From: Corynebacterium yonathiae
GTDB taxonomy: Bacteria > Actinomycetota > Actinomycetes > Mycobacteriales > Mycobacteriaceae
Reading direction: 5' to 3'
DNA length: 63,449 bases
Assembly: GCF_027570195.1 (NCBI RefSeq)
Contig: NZ_JAKMUZ010000017.1
Location: 1-63,449, forward strand
Under the pieces are notes generated by a model. The model was given only the letters and a program-made list of their open reading frames with translations, did not search any database and had not been told where the DNA came from. Below are positions 55,873 to 63,449 of this stretch, piece by piece (positions within the stretch are counted from its first letter, which is position 1; each line of letters opens with the position of its first letter). The translations under genes and the position numbers were made by a program.

Positions 55873-56229
55873 CTAATCGAAGGAGAGTAATTGGCGCAGT
55901 GTGCTGAAGGCTTCCTTTTGCACTCGATGGGTAACGGTACGGCCCGATTGCTGCTTGATTAAAAGGCCAGATTCCCTCAACTTGCCGAGGTGATGAGATA
56001 CCGTCGGTTGGCTAAGCCCAGAGAGCTCGGTCAACTGCGTAACACTCATCGGGCCGCAGCCCTCATCGCACAATATGGACAGCAGGCGCAGGCGGGCAGG
56101 GTCAGCAAGTACTTTAAATTGCTGGGAAAAGCGCAGGGAATCGCTCTGGCTGAGCGGACCACTGCTCAGGGAGCAGCACTGCCCGTCGGGGGTGTTATCG
56201 GCATTGCTAGGGGAGGAGTCCATGCACAC
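55873..56229 (-). CDS. arsR: Arsenic-responsive ArsR-family repressor
   Basis: This protein of 116-118 residues (ATG 56229 or 56223) has the ArsR/SmtB winged helix (FKVLADPARLRLLSILCDEGC, LTELSGLSQPTVSHHLGKLRESGLL). Numbered from the second ATG, Cys16 and Cys17 near the N-terminus and Cys56 match the Cys15-Cys16-Cys55 arsenite site of C. glutamicum ArsR, rather than the CxC site of plasmid ArsR. It is divergent from acr3, and a palindrome lies between them. It should leave the operator when arsenite binds. Confidence 0.93.
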   Translation of the reverse strand: MCMDSSPSNADNTPDGQCCSLSSGPLSQSDSLRFSQQFKVLADPARLRLLSILCDEGCGPMSVTQLTELSGLSQPTVSHHLGKLRESGLLIKQQSGRTVTHRVQKEAFSTLRQLLSFD

Positions 56230-56258
56230 AGTATAAAGAGGCTGCTTCGCACTCTGTT

Positions 56259-56278
56259 ATATTGACGAGTATCAATAT
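56259..56278. promoter_or_regulatory. ArsR operator in the arsR-acr3 gap
   Basis: ATATTGA-CGAGTA-TCAATAT is a perfect inverted repeat. It covers TTGACG, the likely -35 of acr3, with TAAAGT about 18 bp later as the -10. This is a classic repressor position. Confidence 0.75.
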
Positions 56279-56332
56279 GGGTGATTAAAGTACTGCCTTG
56301 AAATGTGAATTCCTCGTCGCGCAAGGAGAGTC

Positions 56333-57397
56333 ATGGCCGTTCCGCAACGCCCAAAATTGTCATTTCTCGATAGATTCCTTCCCGTCTGGATCATCATGGC
56401 CATGGCCGCGGGGCTATTGATCGGACACTTCCTGCCAGGTATTGGAGAAGCCCTATCTGCTCTAGAGGTGGGCGGTATTTCTCTTCCGATTGCACTAGGA
56501 CTGCTAGTTATGATGTATCCGCCCCTGGCGAAAGTCCGCTATGAAAAGACTCGGGACATCGCCGCAGATGGCCGCTTGATGGTGGTGTCAATCGTGTTGA
56601 ACTGGCTGGTGGGGCCTGCATTGATGTTCACCCTGGCGTGGATATTTCTTGCCGACCAGCCCGAGCTGCGAACCGGCCTGATTATTGTTGGGTTAGCCCG
56701 CTGTATCGCAATGGTCCTAGTGTGGTCCGATCTCTCCTGTGCCGACCGAGAGGCCACCGCTGTTCTCGTGGCTATTAATTCCGTTTTCCAAGTAGCTATG
56801 TTTGGCGTTATGGGCTGGTTTTACCTGCAGGTTCTTCCTGGTTGGCTAGGCCTGGATACCACCTCTGCGGATTTCTCTTTCTGGTCTATCGTCACCGCGG
56901 TCCTAGTATTTTTGGGAGTTCCCTTGTTACTTGGTGTGCTCTCGCGGGCTTGGGGTGAGAAAGCCAAAGGTCGCGAATGGTTTGAAAACCGCTTCCTTCC
57001 GGCAATTGCTCCCTTGGCGATGATTGGTCTGCTTTATACCATTGTGTTGCTATTTTCCCTGCAGGGAGAGCAGCTGGTAGCGCAGCCCACGGCGGTGGTC
57101 AAGGTCGCGATCCCGTTGGTTATCTACTTCGTAGGGATGTTTTTCTTAGCTCTGGGCGTAGCGAAGTTAGTGGGAATGAACTACGCGCAATCCGCTTCCG
57201 TGGCCTTTACCGCAGCAGGCAATAATTTCGAATTAGCCATCGCGGTTTCCATTGGCACTTTTGGCGTTGCTTCCGCGCAGGCTCTAGCCGGCACCATCGG
57301 ACCTCTCATTGAGATTCCGGTGCTCGTCGGACTCGTCTACGTAATGCTCTGGATAGGGCCGAAGCTATTTCCGGGAGATACAAGCTTGCCGCGTTAA
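56333..57397 (+). CDS. acr3: Arsenite efflux permease Acr3
   Basis: This 354-residue ten-span membrane carrier expels arsenite. The family cysteine is Cys124 in LARCIAMVLVW, and later AAGNNFELAIAVSIGTFG matches the conserved second half. AAGGAGAG is just before ATG 56333. It is paired with the divergent arsR. No arsC reductase gene is in the window, so arsenate reduction would depend on a gene elsewhere. The neighbour beyond it converges and is unrelated. Confidence 0.95.
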   Translation: MAVPQRPKLSFLDRFLPVWIIMAMAAGLLIGHFLPGIGEALSALEVGGISLPIALGLLVMMYPPLAKVRYEKTRDIAADGRLMVVSIVLNWLVGPALMFTLAWIFLADQPELRTGLIIVGLARCIAMVLVWSDLSCADREATAVLVAINSVFQVAMFGVMGWFYLQVLPGWLGLDTTSADFSFWSIVTAVLVFLGVPLLLGVLSRAWGEKAKGREWFENRFLPAIAPLAMIGLLYTIVLLFSLQGEQLVAQPTAVVKVAIPLVIYFVGMFFLALGVAKLVGMNYAQSASVAFTAAGNNFELAIAVSIGTFGVASAQALAGTIGPLIEIPVLVGLVYVMLWIGPKLFPGDTSLPR

Positions 57398-58161
57398 CGC
57401 CTGCCCAATTGATAGAGGCAACGAACCCCGGTAGGTGTGACGGTGTTTTTCCAGTCTTTGGGCGCAGAGCGCAAGGCGATGCGGTCAAGTTTCACTAGGC
57501 CCGCCTGTGCCAATTCATCAAGGTGCTTGCACACTAGGTCGAGATCGACCTGCATGAATTTGGACAGGGCCCTAGCGGAGACCGTATTTCCTTGCACCGC
57601 GCCGGCGGCTATGAGGGCGGTGAGGGTGTCTACGTGGGCGTCGGCAAGCTCTAGGCGAGCCTCGGTTACTCCTTCGAGCGGATCTTTTTCCAGAATCTTA
57701 TTAATGCGCCGCCGGCCAATCCGAAAGGATTGGGAAAACATCGCCCACAGTCCCAAAGGCAAGCCGCATGCCCACCACGCCCCCGACAGGACACCGGCAA
57801 TGGGCGGGGCAAGTTCTACCTCCGGCACCAGCCCGGCTGCACTCAGCGGGGCCATGGCCAGCGGCGCGGCGATGGGGATAAGCGGGGCGATATAGGCAAT
57901 GGTGGGATAGTCGCCCTCGCGATACTCCTCCCGCGCGGCGTTGATGCCGCGCGGGTAATTGCGGATGAGGTGCACTAACCCCAGCACCGCAAAGATGGCA
58001 AAAATACCGGCTCCCACCAGCATATAATCCACGCCGGTGTTGGCGAATCCAATGGCAAATCCAGCAGGAACGCCGAAATAAAGCGCCGAGCGTACAGGGA
58101 TTTCATTGCGCTGCCGGTACTGCGCAAGCTCGCGGGCGGGGATTCGTGCTAGTTCTGCCAC
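57394..58161 (-). CDS. Membrane protein with C-terminal winged-helix-like domain
   Basis: This protein has two hydrophobic pairs (about residues 22-62 and 85-150 from GTG 58161). A soluble C-terminal part of about 100 residues follows, in which ALIAAGAVQGNTVSARALSKFMQVDLDLVCKHLDELAQAGLVKLDR reads like a helix-turn-helix with wing. A membrane-bound sensor or regulator is possible, but I recognise no family. GTG 58161 lies just downstream of TGTTATGTT, which looks like an extended -10, so a leaderless start is likely; ATG 58218 and ATG 58254 are the alternatives. Its last 4 nt overlap acr3. Confidence 0.7.
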   Translation of the reverse strand: MAELARIPARELAQYRQRNEIPVRSALYFGVPAGFAIGFANTGVDYMLVGAGIFAIFAVLGLVHLIRNYPRGINAAREEYREGDYPTIAYIAPLIPIAAPLAMAPLSAAGLVPEVELAPPIAGVLSGAWWACGLPLGLWAMFSQSFRIGRRRINKILEKDPLEGVTEARLELADAHVDTLTALIAAGAVQGNTVSARALSKFMQVDLDLVCKHLDELAQAGLVKLDRIALRSAPKDWKNTVTPTGVRCLYQLGRR

Positions 58162-58362
58162 CCTGTCAACATAACACCGCCTGCCAGCTTGACCGCGTTT
58201 CTGTGACACAATGGTCATTAGCGCGTACGAGACGCGTAATAACTTAATACCCACAAACTTTTACAGCGCGCAAAATACCTCGCGCGGCGGCGGTACAGTC
58301 CATGCTGTGCCTGCGCCCGAGGTAGCGCCAGATACGGACGATGTACAGGAGTAAGCCCGAAC

Positions 58363-61300
58363 ATGGTGGCACAGAACTCTCAAGAAACAACTGAAAACCT
58401 CAAGGCGGCGGCGTCTTTAGCGCAGAACTTGGATCGCAGTCAGCTGAAAGATAAAACGCGCGTATATGCCCTAGCCAAGCAGCTGGGGCTATCCTCGCGT
58501 GAGCTGGTGGCGCAGCTCAAAGACACGGGCCTGAAAAAGAGCGCGCAAAGCTCTCTTACCCGCGCGGAAGCGAGCCAGGTGCTCGATACTGTGGCCAGCG
58601 CCGCCGCGCTTGCCGACGTCGCCTCTGGCGACACCAGCGACGCCTCAACCACCGCAGCGGACAGGGAGTCCGAAGACAAGGCTGCTGGACAACCGGAAGA
58701 TAATTCGGGCGAGGAGCTCGAGAAGAAACCGGCGAAGAAACGTGCCAAGCGCGCCCGCAAGGCCACTCGCAAATCCGCTGCAACAGCACCCGAAGAGCCG
58801 GCCCATACCGACTCAACAGGGGAGCAGTCCTCGGAAGACGAGGAACACCTGCGCCACCGCGTGCGCAAGAACGTGGACAATGAGATCTCCCAGATCGAAG
58901 ACAAGGTAGAAGCATCCCTCGCCCAGGCTGCAAACGAAGCTGGCGCCGCCGCCGAGGACTCCGAGGCGGCAGATTCCCCGGACGAGACGGAAGAAGCACC
59001 GGCTAGCGCACTCGATACCGGTACCGTTGATGCGGCAAAGCTGCACGAGGCACTTGCCGAGGCCGGCGAGGATTTCGAGGATGACTACTACGCCCCGCAC
59101 ATCGTCCCGCGTGCCGAATCTGAGGAAGATTCTGGGCACTATGACTTTGCGCCCATATTTATGGCCCCGCAGCAAGATGATGCAGCGGTATTCGCACAGG
59201 CTGCAGAGACCGAAGAGGATTACTCCAGCGACGGCTCCGGAAGTGATGACAACGAAGGCGCTGCCGATTTTGCGGAAGACGATAGCGAGCAATTCGGATC
59301 GAACCGCGGTTCCGGAAAGTCTGAGGGCCGCCGCCGTGGTCGTCGCGGCGCATCCCGCGGGCGCGGCGCCAGCGCGAACCGCGAAGCACCGGCCGACGAA
59401 CCCGAGCACATTGAAGAGCCGAAGGCCATCCGCGGTTCCACGCGCATCGAGGCCCAGAAGCGCCGCCGCGCAGAACTGCGCGAGAAAGGCCGCAACCGTC
59501 AGCACATCGTTTCTCAAGCTGAGTTCCTAGCCCGCCGCGAAGCCGTTGAGCGCACCATGGTGGTGCGCGATAAGGAGCGCGAGGACGGTGCCGGCATTAT
59601 CACCCAGGTGGGCGTGCTGGAAGATGACTTGTTGGTCGAGCACTTTGTGACTACCGAGTCCCAGGCTTCGCTCATTGGCAATATTTACCTAGGCCGTGTT
59701 CAAAATGTGCTGCCGTCTATGGAGGCGGCCTTCGTGGATATCGGACAGGGCCGAAACGGCGTGCTTTACGCCGGTGAAATCGATTGGCGCAAGACCAAGC
59801 TGCACGGGCGCGCCCGCAAGGTAGAAAACGCCTTGAAGTCCGGTGATCAGGTATTGGTACAGGTGGCCAAGGATCCCATCGGCCACAAGGGCGCGCGCCT
59901 GACCACCCAGATTTCCCTCGCCGGCCGCTACCTGGTCTACGTCCCCGGCGGCCGCAGCGCCGGCATTTCCCGCAAGCTGCCTGCCCCAGAGCGCAAGCGC
60001 TTGAAGGATATCCTCGGCCGCGTGGTGCCGGGCGATGGTGGCGCGATCATCCGCACCGCTGCTGAAAATGTCCCGGAAGAGGCAATCGCGACCGACGTCA
60101 ACCGCCTGCACAACCGGTGGGAGGACATCATTGCCCACGCCAAGAAGGAAAAGTCCTCTAAGGGTGCCAAGCCGGTGACCATGTATGAAGAGCCAAACAT
60201 GCTCATCAAGGTGGTGCGCGATCTCTTCAATGAAGATTTCACCGAGCTCATCGTCGATGGCAAGCGTTCTTTCAATACCGTGCGCGCCTATGTCGATTCC
60301 ATGGCACCCGACCTTGCGGACCGTGTGGTGCGCTACCGTGCCAAGGACCACGGCGGGCAGGACGCCTTCGAGGCCTACCGCATTGATGAGCAGCTGCATA
60401 AGGCGCTCTCGCGCAAGGTATGGCTGCCATCCGGCGGTACGCTGGTTATTGACCGCACCGAGGCTATGACTGTCATCGACGTCAATACCGGCAAGTTCAC
60501 CGGTTCTGGAGGCAACCTGGAGGAAACGGTTACCCGCAATAACCTCGAAGCGGCAGAAGAAATCGTGCGCCAGATGCGCCTGCGCGATCTGGGCGGCATG
60601 ATCGTTGTGGACTTTATCGACATGGTCCTGCCGGAAAACCAGGACCTAGTCCTGCGCCGCTTGAAGGAGGCTTTGGGTCGCGATCGCACCCGCCACCAAG
60701 TATCTGAGGTTACCTCGCTGGGCTTGGTGCAGATGACCCGCAAGCGTCTGGGCACCGGGCTGGTGGAGACTTTCTCCACCGAGTGTGAGTGCTGCAATGG
60801 CCGCGGCATCATCATTCACCAGTACCCGGTGGATGAGGCCGAGGAGGATCAGCGTTCTAAGCACTCTGGCCGGAAGTCGAAGCAACACAAGAAGCCGCAC
60901 CACGATCCCCAGCAGCACCCGGCTGCGGTGGCGATGCATAAGCATGAGCTTGACGATGCCCCCGACAAGGCCTCCACGTCCAAACGCTTCAAAAAGACGC
61001 AGGCTCCTGTCTACGGCACCGAGCGCGAGGACACCGTACAGGAATCTGCAAAGACTTCGTTGGAAGATCTCGTTGCCAACGTAGTCGTGGATGAGCGCGG
61101 CTCGGACGAGCCGCACGCTGATCAGAGCATGCAAAGCGAAGACCGAGACCGTGTTAAGGAGCGTGGAGGCGGACGTGGGCGCCGTCGCGCTCGCAAGCGC
61201 GCCCGGGCTGAAGTATCCGATATCGAGGCTATCGCGTATGCTGCGGCGGATAATGCCGCTGAAAACGATGAGGTCCAAGAGTTCAATTCTTACATCCCCG

Positions 61301-62199
61301 ACGCGGATACGGACGCAGATTCGGGAGCCGTTGCTAAGGCTCACCCTGGTGCTGGGTCGGGCTCCAGGCGTGGCAAGAAGCCTCGCCGAGCCACGCGCCG
61401 TTCCAAGGCCTCTCCCGCTGCCGAAGGCGCGGAGCGCAAGTTATCTGAGCAGAGCGAGCAGAAGGCTGCGGAGAAAACCTACGAAGAGGCAGTAGCCGAG
61501 TTTGAATCCTCGCCGCGCCGCAAGCGCCGCACGCGTGGCAATTCGCGCTCCGATAAGCGCCCGCAGCCGCAGGACTTCGCAGTCTCCGGCGAAAAGGGCT
61601 CCAACGCGCACGCCGTGTCTGGTGCTGCTACCGACGCGGACTCGGTCGAAGCGCCAAAGGCGGAAAAAGAGCGCAAGGGCCGCGGTCGCGGACGCGGCCG
61701 TCGTCGTTCGGTGCGCACCCAGCCGAGCAAGCGCCGTGCCACCTCGCGCGTGCCGCACGGGGTGAAGGCGAAGACCGAGGAACATGAGCGTGAGCAGGTG
61801 GGTGGTTCCGCTGAGCAACGCCATGAAAAGGCCGCTAGCACCGCGCGTGCAGGGCGCACGGGCGGCAATGGGCGAGGCCGTGGGCGTCGCCGTGCCGTGC
61901 GACAGACCGCGCCCAAGAAAGCGGTAGCAGATAACCCGAAGGCGGCAAAGCGCGCAGAAGACCGCTCGCCGGAACGGGCAGCAAGTGGCAAACCGGCAGC
62001 TTCTGGCGACGTCAAGGTGCTGCGCCGTGGAAAGAAGCGGGCAGTGCGTAAAAAGGGGGCGCCGGCAAGAGCGAGGGCCCCAAAGATGCAGGATAACGGC
62101 GCTCAAAAGCAGCCTGCAGCAACCGGGACCAACCAGGATAAGGCGCACACCAAGGCTGGGCGCGGCCGACGCCGCGTAGCACGACGAAGCAAGTCTTAG
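58363..62199 (+). CDS. rne: Ribonuclease E/G
   Basis: This 1278-residue endoribonuclease acts in mRNA decay and rRNA/tRNA processing. The core is in the middle. An S1 domain begins near residue 435 (IGNIYLGRVQNVLPSMEAAFVDIG), the catalytic aspartates are in VIDVNTG (about 706) and VVDFIDM (about 751), and a cysteine pair in CECC (about 809) forms the zinc-link. The N-terminal extension of about 400 residues starts with an IF2_N-like domain (VYALAKQLGLSSRELVAQL) and is then acidic. The C-terminal 450 residues are Arg-rich RNA-binding repeats. Both flanks are disordered, as in other actinobacterial RNase E. AGGAGTAAG precedes ATG 58363. It leads the rne-rplU-rpmA block. Confidence 0.95.
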   Translation: MVAQNSQETTENLKAAASLAQNLDRSQLKDKTRVYALAKQLGLSSRELVAQLKDTGLKKSAQSSLTRAEASQVLDTVASAAALADVASGDTSDASTTAADRESEDKAAGQPEDNSGEELEKKPAKKRAKRARKATRKSAATAPEEPAHTDSTGEQSSEDEEHLRHRVRKNVDNEISQIEDKVEASLAQAANEAGAAAEDSEAADSPDETEEAPASALDTGTVDAAKLHEALAEAGEDFEDDYYAPHIVPRAESEEDSGHYDFAPIFMAPQQDDAAVFAQAAETEEDYSSDGSGSDDNEGAADFAEDDSEQFGSNRGSGKSEGRRRGRRGASRGRGASANREAPADEPEHIEEPKAIRGSTRIEAQKRRRAELREKGRNRQHIVSQAEFLARREAVERTMVVRDKEREDGAGIITQVGVLEDDLLVEHFVTTESQASLIGNIYLGRVQNVLPSMEAAFVDIGQGRNGVLYAGEIDWRKTKLHGRARKVENALKSGDQVLVQVAKDPIGHKGARLTTQISLAGRYLVYVPGGRSAGISRKLPAPERKRLKDILGRVVPGDGGAIIRTAAENVPEEAIATDVNRLHNRWEDIIAHAKKEKSSKGAKPVTMYEEPNMLIKVVRDLFNEDFTELIVDGKRSFNTVRAYVDSMAPDLADRVVRYRAKDHGGQDAFEAYRIDEQLHKALSRKVWLPSGGTLVIDRTEAMTVIDVNTGKFTGSGGNLEETVTRNNLEAAEEIVRQMRLRDLGGMIVVDFIDMVLPENQDLVLRRLKEALGRDRTRHQVSEVTSLGLVQMTRKRLGTGLVETFSTECECCNGRGIIIHQYPVDEAEEDQRSKHSGRKSKQHKKPHHDPQQHPAAVAMHKHELDDAPDKASTSKRFKKTQAPVYGTEREDTVQESAKTSLEDLVANVVVDERGSDEPHADQSMQSEDRDRVKERGGGRGRRRARKRARAEVSDIEAIAYAAADNAAENDEVQEFNSYIPDADTDADSGAVAKAHPGAGSGSRRGKKPRRATRRSKASPAAEGAERKLSEQSEQKAAEKTYEEAVAEFESSPRRKRRTRGNSRSDKRPQPQDFAVSGEKGSNAHAVSGAATDADSVEAPKAEKERKGRGRGRGRRRSVRTQPSKRRATSRVPHGVKAKTEEHEREQVGGSAEQRHEKAASTARAGRTGGNGRGRGRRRAVRQTAPKKAVADNPKAAKRAEDRSPERAASGKPAASGDVKVLRRGKKRAVRKKGAPARARAPKMQDNGAQKQPAATGTNQDKAHTKAGRGRRRVARRSKS

Positions 62200-62213
62200 G
62201 GCTACGCCACGCG

Positions 62214-62246
62214 GGGCACAAAAAGCGTGGTTTGTATTTTGTGCCC
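62214..62246 (+). terminator. Hairpin between rne and rplU
   Basis: GGGCACAAAA pairs with TTTTGTGCCC around 13 nt, 15 nt after the rne stop. The T-rich run is inside the stem. TTGACA at 62263 may start the rplU promoter, and the 180-nt leader has another stem, TCGGAA with TTCCGA (62370-62399). Confidence 0.6.
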
Positions 62247-62426
62247 GCTACGGGGTAGTCTTTGACAGTCGCTGTTTAGTACTTACGGCGCTGGATCAGT
62301 CCGACACTCACTTAGTGAGCTGTGCGGGCATGTTCGCGCGGGAACTAAACGCAATGTGTAAGTGTCCATTCGGAACGCGGCCTCCCCGGTTGCTTCCGAG
62401 CGAGTTTAGATAAGGGGTAACCCTCT

Positions 62427-62732
62427 ATGTACGCGATCGTCAAGACCGGCGGCAAGCAGTACAAGGTTGCTGAAGGTGACCTCGTCAAGGTCGAGAAGAT
62501 CGAGGGTGAGCCAGGCTCTGCCGTAGCTCTCACCCCGGTTCTGCTCGTCGATGGCGCCGATGTTAAGTCCAAGGCATCCGACTTGGAGAAGGTTTCTGTT
62601 TCTGCAGAGATCGTTGAGCAGGGTAAGGGCCCGAAGGTCGATATCCTGAAGTACAAGAACAAGACTGGTTACAAGAGGCGTCTGGGCCACCGTCAGCCTG
62701 TGACCACCTTGAAGATCACCGGTATCAAGTAA
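62427..62732 (+). CDS. rplU: 50S ribosomal protein L21
   Basis: This 101-residue protein has [18 protein letters not shown] at the start and [18 protein letters not shown] at the end, both typical of L21, which binds 23S rRNA. Length matches the family. The leader of about 200 nt is long for a ribosomal gene and may hold autoregulatory structure. rpmA follows after 42 nt, as in nearly all bacteria. Confidence 0.97.
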   Translation: MYAIVKTGGKQYKVAEGDLVKVEKIEGEPGSAVALTPVLLVDGADVKSKASDLEKVSVSAEIVEQGKGPKVDILKYKNKTGYKRRLGHRQPVTTLKITGIK

Positions 62733-62774
62733 GCCTTAACCGGCTGTAATTATCCCTAAAGGAGGGAAAACCAC

Positions 62775-63053
62775 ATGGCACACAAGAAGGGTGCTTCCAG
62801 CTCCAGCAACGGCCGCGATTCCGAGTCCAAGCGTCTCGGCGTCAAGCGCTTCGGTGGTCAGCAGGTTAATGCCGGCGAGATCATCGTGCGTCAGCGCGGT
62901 ACCAAGTTCCACCCAGGTGAGAACGTAGGCCGCGGCGGCGACGATACCCTATTCGCGCTTGCAGCTGGCTCCGTCGAGTTCGGTATCAAGCGTGGCCGTC
63001 GTATGGTCAACATCGTTCCGGCTGAAGAGGTTGCTGCAGAAGCGACTGCTTAA
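62775..63053 (+). CDS. rpmA: 50S ribosomal protein L27
   Basis: This 92-residue protein has the conserved [24 protein letters not shown] beginning, with no N-terminal cleavage extension of the Firmicutes type, and [22 protein letters not shown]. Its N-terminal tail reaches the peptidyl transferase centre. AAAGGAGGG precedes the ATG. In mycobacteria and most corynebacteria obg follows; it is not seen in the remaining 396 bp. Confidence 0.97.
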   Translation: MAHKKGASSSSNGRDSESKRLGVKRFGGQQVNAGEIIVRQRGTKFHPGENVGRGGDDTLFALAAGSVEFGIKRGRRMVNIVPAEEVAAEATA

Positions 63054-63071
63054 CTTCAGTCCGATTAGGCT

Positions 63072-63118
63072 AATCCTCGAGTCCGTCCCACAGCAGTGTG
63101 AAGGGCTTGGGGATTTTT
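63072..63118 (+). terminator. Terminator after rpmA
   Basis: AATCCTCGAGTCC faces GGGCTTGGGGATT with several wobbles, and TTTTT follows. Confidence 0.6.
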
Positions 63119-63449
63119 CTGTTGTAAAAGGGTCCTTGGATGCTGCTTCTCCGGGGGAACACCTGTTGTCGGTGAGGTGATTGTATGGAGTCGAATTAGG
63201 TCCAGTTTCTCCTATTATGTCGCCGTTTGCGGCGTTGATCAGGGTGGTGGTTCATTCTGAGTGGCTGCTGGTGTGGATGGTTTGGCAAAGTCTGTGGCTT
63301 ATAGGCCTGCTGGTGAGTTGGACTTGCCGCGCAATCATCGCAGGCGTACTAGCTGTGTGACAGTCAGGCGATAACCCGACTGTGGCTTGAAGGTGTGGTA
63401 CCGATGCATCTTGCGCGTCCGCTTTCCATAAGCTCTAGTCCGGTTTATC
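63119..63449. other. Region without a supported gene after rpmA
   Basis: About 330 bp show no ORF with a convincing start, ribosome site or protein-like composition. Short open stretches on both strands are broken by stops and might be the remains of a decayed gene or mobile element. The window ends before any next gene appears. Confidence 0.5.

Noticed and set aside
63064..63074. ATTAGGCTAAT, resembling the centre of a DtxR iron box
   Set aside because: It lies after rpmA, not in a promoter, and only the inner part matches the 19-bp consensus.

Overview
The window is a stretch of a Corynebacterium chromosome. The evidence is the gene set and order (ssbB-ettA-hotdog thioesterase, glbO, pepN, Rv2466c-type DsbA protein, rpiB, tig, clpP1-clpP2, clpX, valS-folC-DUF4233-ndk, rne-rplU-rpmA), which from memory follows the Mycobacterium tuberculosis Rv2441c-Rv2478c block. 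Other support is the mycothiol-associated protein, the corynebacterial mdh-valS arrangement and the AGGAG-type or apparently leaderless starts. The species cannot be fixed from the sequence alone.

Layout. Positions 1-2270 are the right end of a prophage: a tail-fibre C-terminus, an amidase endolysin, a holin and two small membrane proteins. It abuts the 3' end of tRNA-Arg(TCT) at 2417-2490. From 2530 to 12170 come a LysR regulator facing a CopD-CtaG fusion, then ssbB, ettA, a thioesterase, ald, glbO and a small MscS channel. Positions 12317-23533 are an accessory island: metB, a large FAD/NAD(P)-binding protein, a four-gene peptide-type ABC importer, a fused CMD/AhpD peroxidase-like protein, an SDR and a GntR regulator. 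Positions 23572-33036 return to core genes (pepN to tig), with tRNA-Gly(TCC), tRNA-Pro(TGG), a sulfatase-like protein without a nucleophile and a long inverted repeat.

Positions 33210-38676 form a minus-strand ribonucleotide reductase cluster inserted between tig and clpP1: a MntR-like regulator, nrdI, nrdE, nrdF, a frameshifted small ORF and an FMN reductase. Its NrdF has Gln, Ser and Lys at three glutamate metal-ligand positions. This is the QSK signature of class Ie, the metal-free, DOPA-radical ribonucleotide reductase. That is the most striking system in the window.

Positions 38815-46516 hold clpP1-clpP2 with a ClgR box, a POT peptide transporter, a Pit phosphate transporter unit with 11-bp GTTAAC direct repeats, an SDR and clpX. 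Positions 46604-54393 hold a TetR gene, mdh, valS, folC and ndk. Positions 54555-58161 hold a DEDDh-BRCT exonuclease, an arsR/acr3 pair with a clear operator and a membrane protein with a winged-helix tail. The window closes with rne-rplU-rpmA and about 330 bp in which I support no gene where obg would be expected.

How the parts work together. The transporter island carries two TAGAC-N6-GTCTA sites (one perfect, one 9/10) between the FAD gene and the importer operon. This is the recognised motif of the corynebacterial sulfur repressor McbR. With metB alongside, it suggests uptake and oxidative processing of an organosulfur nutrient. The nrd cluster pairs a manganese-type regulator, a flavin reductase and NrdI with a metal-independent radical subunit, which suggests DNA precursor synthesis when manganese or iron is scarce.
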